This document shows, piece by piece, positions 60,749 through 64,000 of a DNA stretch of 64,000 nucleotides. Position numbers and translations under genes: made by a program. Source of the DNA: Pseudomonas mandelii (lineage in GTDB: Bacteria > Pseudomonadota > Gammaproteobacteria > Pseudomonadales > Pseudomonadaceae). The stretch spans positions 6,424,501 through 6,488,500 of the forward strand of contig NZ_LT629796.1 of assembly GCF_900106065.1 (NCBI RefSeq). The letters are read 5' to 3'. Each line of letters opens with the position of its first letter. Position 1 is the stretch's first letter. The notes under the pieces were generated by a model, which worked only from the letters and a program-made list of their open reading frames with translations, made no database searches and had not been told where the DNA came from.

Positions 60749-61774
60749 CTATTTGACGAGTCGCTTCTCCTTGGATGGCCGGTAGCCGAAATACGAGCTG
60801 TAGCACTTGCTGAAATGGCTCGGCGACACAAAGCCACATGCCACCAGCACGTCCACCTGGGACAGCTCCGTATGCTGGAGCAGCCGTCGCGCTTCGGTAA
60901 TTCGCAGTTCCATGTAATACCGTTGCGGTGTCGTGCCCAGTTGCTCCTTGAACAACCGTTCGAGCTGTCGACGAGAACGACCCGCGTAGACCGCGAGTTG
61001 CTCCAGCTCCAGCGGCTCTTCGAGGTTGGCGTCCATCAGCTTCACCACCTCGCGCAATGGCGCGCTCACACAGACATTTTCCGTAGGCTTGATGCGCCGG
61101 TAGCGCGACTCCTCGAACGCCAGGATGTCCTCGATCCCCTCGACAAGCGCTTTGCCGTAAAGGCCTTTGATCCAGTCCAGCGCCATGTGGAAGGCCCCGG
61201 ACGGGCTCGAAGCCGTCAGCCGGTCTCGATCAATGATGTAGGGCTCGCTGCTGACCTGCGTGGCCTTGCAGAAATCCGCCAGCGCCGGGCGATGCTCCGG
61301 GTGAATCGCGCAACGGTAACCGTCCAGCAGACCGGCCTTCCCCAAAAACCATGCACCATTCCACAGCCCGGCCAGGCTGACGCCCTGGTCCGACGCCGTG
61401 CGCAACAGACTGATCAAGCCTTCGCTGGCCTTGAGTTCTGTCCGGTAGCCACCGCAGATCACCAGCAGGTCCAGCGCTTTGACCGCTGCGCAATCGATAC
61501 GGGCATCGGGCCGAATGACCAGGCCCAGATCGCTGACGACCTCGCCATCGTTCAAACCAAAGGTGCGAGAAGAGAACGAGTCGGGTCGTAGCAGATTGGC
61601 CGTGACGACCGTATCCAGCGCCTGGGTGAACGCCGGCAGCGAGAAATGTTCGAGCAGCAGAAAGCCTGCGCGGACCGTTTGCCGGGTCCCATCAGGGTGT
61701 TCATTGAGATAGCGAAGGTTTTTGCCCTTCATGCCTCCGCTGAATTGGCGTCGTTCGATCAATGCTCGATCCAC
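60749..61774 (-). CDS. GlxA-family (DJ-1 + AraC) transcriptional regulator
   Basis: The N-terminal DJ-1-like half (about 35-205: AGFLLLEHFSLPAFTQALDT, LLVICGGYRTELKASEGLIS, LWNGAWFLGKAGLLDGYRCA) is followed by an AraC domain (LELEQLAVYAGRSRRQLERL; VDVLVACGFVSPSHFSKCYS). The start is uncertain: GTG at 61774 or Met at 61732, which has a ribosome site too close. Known CdhR/ArgR-like members activate amine or arginine use. It is divergent from the flavin monooxygenase-RidA operon at 62002, its likely target. Confidence 0.88.
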   Translation of the reverse strand: MDRALIERRQFSGGMKGKNLRYLNEHPDGTRQTVRAGFLLLEHFSLPAFTQALDTVVTANLLRPDSFSSRTFGLNDGEVVSDLGLVIRPDARIDCAAVKALDLLVICGGYRTELKASEGLISLLRTASDQGVSLAGLWNGAWFLGKAGLLDGYRCAIHPEHRPALADFCKATQVSSEPYIIDRDRLTASSPSGAFHMALDWIKGLYGKALVEGIEDILAFEESRYRRIKPTENVCVSAPLREVVKLMDANLEEPLELEQLAVYAGRSRRQLERLFKEQLGTTPQRYYMELRITEARRLLQHTELSQVDVLVACGFVSPSHFSKCYSSYFGYRPSKEKRLVK

Positions 61775-62001
61775 TCCATTACATTACCCAACCGGTTGTA
61801 TGGTGCGCTGATAAAGCGCCATGTTAACCCGTGGCGCCTCTTCGGCGTATCCACCCGAGCGCCAGAAGGCGCTCTGCCTCAGTTATTTATACTCAAATGC
61901 CAGCTTAATAATATTTTACCGATACCAGGGTCATCCCTAGTCTTGAGCCCAAGAAATGGCGGGTCGTTCGCGACCTCACTCCAACTTCGAAGGGTATTGA
62001 G

Positions 62002-63312
62002 ATGACCACCGAAAAAATAAAAACAGATACGCTGATTGTTGGCGCCGGTCAGGCTGGCGTGGCCATGAGTGAACACTTGAGCAAACTCGGGGTGCCGCAC
62101 CTGGTGCTGGAGCGCAGCCGCATTGCCGAGCGTTGGCGCACCGGGCGCTGGGATTCGCTGGTGGCCAATGGTCCGGCGTGGCATGACCGGTTCCCGGGTC
62201 TTGATTTCGACGACCTCAGCCCCGACGAATTTGCCCCGAAAGAACGCGTCGCCGATTACTTCGAAGCCTACGCCAGGAAATTCAACGCGCCGATCCGCAC
62301 CGGCGTCGACGTGCTGAAAGTCGAGCGCAATGTCGGTCGCCCGGGCTTCACCATTGAAACCTCTGAAGGTGTGATCGAGGCCAACCGCGTGGTGGCGGCC
62401 ACCGGGCCTTTCCAGCGGCCGGTCATTCCGCCGATTGCGCCGAAAGATCAGCCTTTCATGCAGATCCACTCGGCCGACTACCGCAACCCGGCGCAACTGC
62501 CTGAAGGCGCGGTGCTGGTGGTCGGCGCGGGTTCGTCCGGCGTGCAGATTGCCGATGAATTGCAGCGTGCGGGGAAGAAGGTTTACCTCTCCGTCGGCGC
62601 CCACGACCGCCCTCCTCGCGCTTACCGCAACCGTGATTTCTGCTGGTGGCTGGGTGTGCTGGGCGAGTGGGATCAAGCGGCGATGAAACCGGGACGGGAG
62701 CACGTGACCATCGCGGTCAGCGGTGCCCATGGCGGGCGCACGGTGGACTTTCGTGGACTCGCCCATCGCGGCATGACGCTGGTGGGTCTGACTCAATCGT
62801 TCAACGGTAGCGTAGCGACGTTCCAGCCAAACCTGGCCGACAACCTGGCCCGTGGCGATGAGAACTATCTGGCGCTGCTAAATGCCGCCGATGCCTACAT
62901 CGAACGCAATGGCCTGGACTTGCCGGAAGAACCGCAAGCCCGCCACGTGTTCCCGGATCCCGAATGCGTGACCCACCCGATTCTTGAACTCGACCTGACC
63001 AGGGCCGGCGTGACTTCGATCATCTGGGCCACCGGCTTTGCCACGGATTACAGCTGGCTCAAGGTCAATGCCTTCGACGACAACGGCAAGCCCCAGCATC
63101 AGCGCGGTGTGTCGAGCGAGGCTGGCGTGTATTTCCTCGGCCTGCCGTGGCAGTCCCGTCGCGGCTCGTCGTTCATCTGGGGTGTCTGGCATGACGCCAA
63201 GTACGTGGCAGATCACATCGCCATCCAGCGCTCTTACCTCGACTACCACGATGCGGCGCAACGCGAGGCTGAACAAGCCCCGGCCGTCCTCAAAACCACG
63301 GTCAGTGCCTAA
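62002..63312 (+). CDS. flavin-dependent monooxygenase (CzcO/FMO-like)
   Basis: 436 residues with an FAD-binding Rossmann motif at the start (TLIVGAGQAGVAMSEHLSKL), an NADPH-binding motif in the middle (VLVVGAGSSGVQIADELQRA) and the late ATG-type motif (IIWATGFATDYSWL). FPGLDFDDLSPDEFAPKERV and the WDSLVANGPAWH segment are typical of CzcO-like monooxygenases. Known: such enzymes oxygenate amines, sulfides or ketones. GAAGGGTATTGAG precedes ATG. The RidA gene starts 24 bases after its stop, so imine-like products are likely cleared by RidA. Confidence 0.9.
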   Translation: MTTEKIKTDTLIVGAGQAGVAMSEHLSKLGVPHLVLERSRIAERWRTGRWDSLVANGPAWHDRFPGLDFDDLSPDEFAPKERVADYFEAYARKFNAPIRTGVDVLKVERNVGRPGFTIETSEGVIEANRVVAATGPFQRPVIPPIAPKDQPFMQIHSADYRNPAQLPEGAVLVVGAGSSGVQIADELQRAGKKVYLSVGAHDRPPRAYRNRDFCWWLGVLGEWDQAAMKPGREHVTIAVSGAHGGRTVDFRGLAHRGMTLVGLTQSFNGSVATFQPNLADNLARGDENYLALLNAADAYIERNGLDLPEEPQARHVFPDPECVTHPILELDLTRAGVTSIIWATGFATDYSWLKVNAFDDNGKPQHQRGVSSEAGVYFLGLPWQSRRGSSFIWGVWHDAKYVADHIAIQRSYLDYHDAAQREAEQAPAVLKTTVSA

Positions 63313-63336
63313 GCCTTTTTCTGTCAGGAGCTAAAA

Positions 63337-63753
63337 ATGTCCACGCCAACCCATACCCGTATTCGCATGTTCAACACCAAGGAAACCTACCCGAACCAGA
63401 GCCTGGACAATGACCTGTGCCAGGCGGTCCGGGCAGGCAATACCGTTTATGTTCGCGGCCAGGTCGGGACGGATTTCGAGGGCCGGCTGGTGGGTCTGGG
63501 TGACCCGCGTGCGCAGGCCGAGCAGGCCATGCGCAACGTCAAGCAGTTGCTGGAAGAGGCAGGCAGCGACCTCAGCCACATTGTGAAAACCACGACTTAT
63601 CTGATTGACCCGCGGTATCGCGAGCCGGTGTATCAGGAAGTGGGCAAGTGGCTCAAAGGCGTGTTTCCGATTTCGACCGGGCTGGTGGTGTCGGCGCTGG
63701 GGCAGCCGCAGTGGCTGATGGAGATTGATGTGATTGCGGTGATTCCTGAGTAA
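63337..63753 (+). CDS. RidA family protein (imine/enamine deaminase)
   Basis: The 138 residues show the RidA fold: ETYPNQSLDNDLCQAVRAGN, VYVRGQVGTDFEGRLVG, AQAEQAMRNVKQLLEEAGSD, LSHIVKTTTYLIDPRYREPV, and LVVSALGQPQWLMEIDVIAV. The conserved Arg of classical RidA is probably replaced by other residues in this subfamily (no RCRAQVA-like motif), so it may be a RidA 2-7 type. GGAG precedes the start. It forms an operon with the monooxygenase, where it would hydrolyse imine products. Confidence 0.88.
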   Translation: MSTPTHTRIRMFNTKETYPNQSLDNDLCQAVRAGNTVYVRGQVGTDFEGRLVGLGDPRAQAEQAMRNVKQLLEEAGSDLSHIVKTTTYLIDPRYREPVYQEVGKWLKGVFPISTGLVVSALGQPQWLMEIDVIAVIPE

Positions 63754-63763
63754 GCCGTTAGAC

Positions 63764-63873
63764 CGAGTCGCGGCCTTCGCGAGCAGGCTCGCTCCCACAG
63801 GGAAATCTTCAGTGGCCGCGGATTTGTGTACGACACAGATCCAACTGTGGGAGCGAGCCTGCTCGCGAAGAGG
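63764..63873. repeat. BIME (paired REP)
   Basis: GGCCTTCGCGAGCAGGCTCG and TGGGAGCGAGCCTGCTCGCG are facing REP arms separated by about 40 bases. Confidence 0.88.
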
Positions 63874-64000
63874 CCCGCACAACACCTATTTCTCCAAGGC
63901 AAACCAAGGAGCTAAACCGGCTCTTCGCATTTAAGGGTGTAGAAAAAATCTGACCGGCTGGAAAAGGAGTCGAGGATCTTAGAAAATGTAAGCTCTCACA
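63874..64000. other. window end, no gene seen
   Basis: The last 127 bases become AT-richer after about 63935 (GTGTAGAAAAAATCTGACCG, AAAAGGAGTCGAGG). No start codon with a convincing frame is within the window; the stretch may be the upstream region of a gene beyond the end. Confidence 0.3.

Noticed and set aside
63874..64000. Insertion sequence end at the right border
   Set aside because: The AT-rich bases suggested it at first, but no terminal inverted repeat or transposase frame can be shown within the window.

Overview
The window reads as chromosomal DNA of a fluorescens-group Pseudomonas. The evidence is the GC-rich coding style, the many Pseudomonas-type REP/BIME elements (GTAGGAGCGA...CTTGC...GCGAAG and GTGGCGAGGGAGCTTGCTCCCGC types), and typical gene families: DUF6124, DUF2790, LysR/GlxA-type regulators, lldD, lldP, cynR/cynS/cynT, topB, SCO1/PCuAC. 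No tRNA, rRNA, CRISPR array, integrase or intact transposase gene was recognised.

Left part (1-9.1 kb): an accessory, partly AT-rich region. It opens with the 3' end of a degenerate ABC-type ATPase gene and small orphan genes. Next is a type VI secretion cargo locus: a PAAR protein, a glycine-zipper toxin and an overlapping immunity gene. A diverged 618-bp tandem duplication there carries a second toxin tail and a second immunity gene. Then come DUF6124 with a structured leader, a decayed second DUF6124 copy, a lipoprotein/membrane-protein pair and a frameshifted membrane-TPR gene.

9.1-16.2 kb: a tightly coupled seven-gene operon (thermostable-hemolysin-like protein, AMP-dependent acyl ligase, heme-oxygenase-like diiron oxidase, SDR, periplasmic TPR protein, OmpR-family regulator, sensor kinase). 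It diverges from a cytochrome b561 gene across two facing PmrA/QseB-like boxes. It looks like a self-regulated fatty-acid tailoring pathway of unknown product.

16.2-28.2 kb: LysR/GMC oxidoreductase, a striking array of 13 tandem 119-bp BIME units, an MHS-type transporter with a periplasmic insert, L-lactate dehydrogenase lldD, topoisomerase III, a glutathione transferase and an acetyltransferase.

28.2-45.5 kb: metabolic and stress genes. These are the cyanate locus (cynR divergent from cynS-DUF2790-cynT), DJ-1/PfpI, BON, a ProA-like dehydrogenase, glutaminase, a bufferin-like peptide with DoxX, glutathione transferase, dienelactone hydrolase, a nitrilase with a GlxA-type regulator, cell-wall hydrolase, a CAP-domain protein, lactate permease lldP and a LysR regulator. 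Cyanate and nitrile breakdown, carbonic anhydrase and glutaminase give the segment a nitrogen-handling flavour.

45.5-64 kb: small orphan genes, a second DUF6124 gene with the same leader, an EamA exporter divergent from LysR, a Tat-type dienelactone hydrolase, DeoR and a serine hydrolase, a second MHS transporter, and a group of unknown genes facing a winged-helix/TolB-like regulator. An orphan YbdD, the SCO1-PCuAC copper pair, and a GlxA-type regulator divergent from a flavin monooxygenase-RidA operon complete the window.
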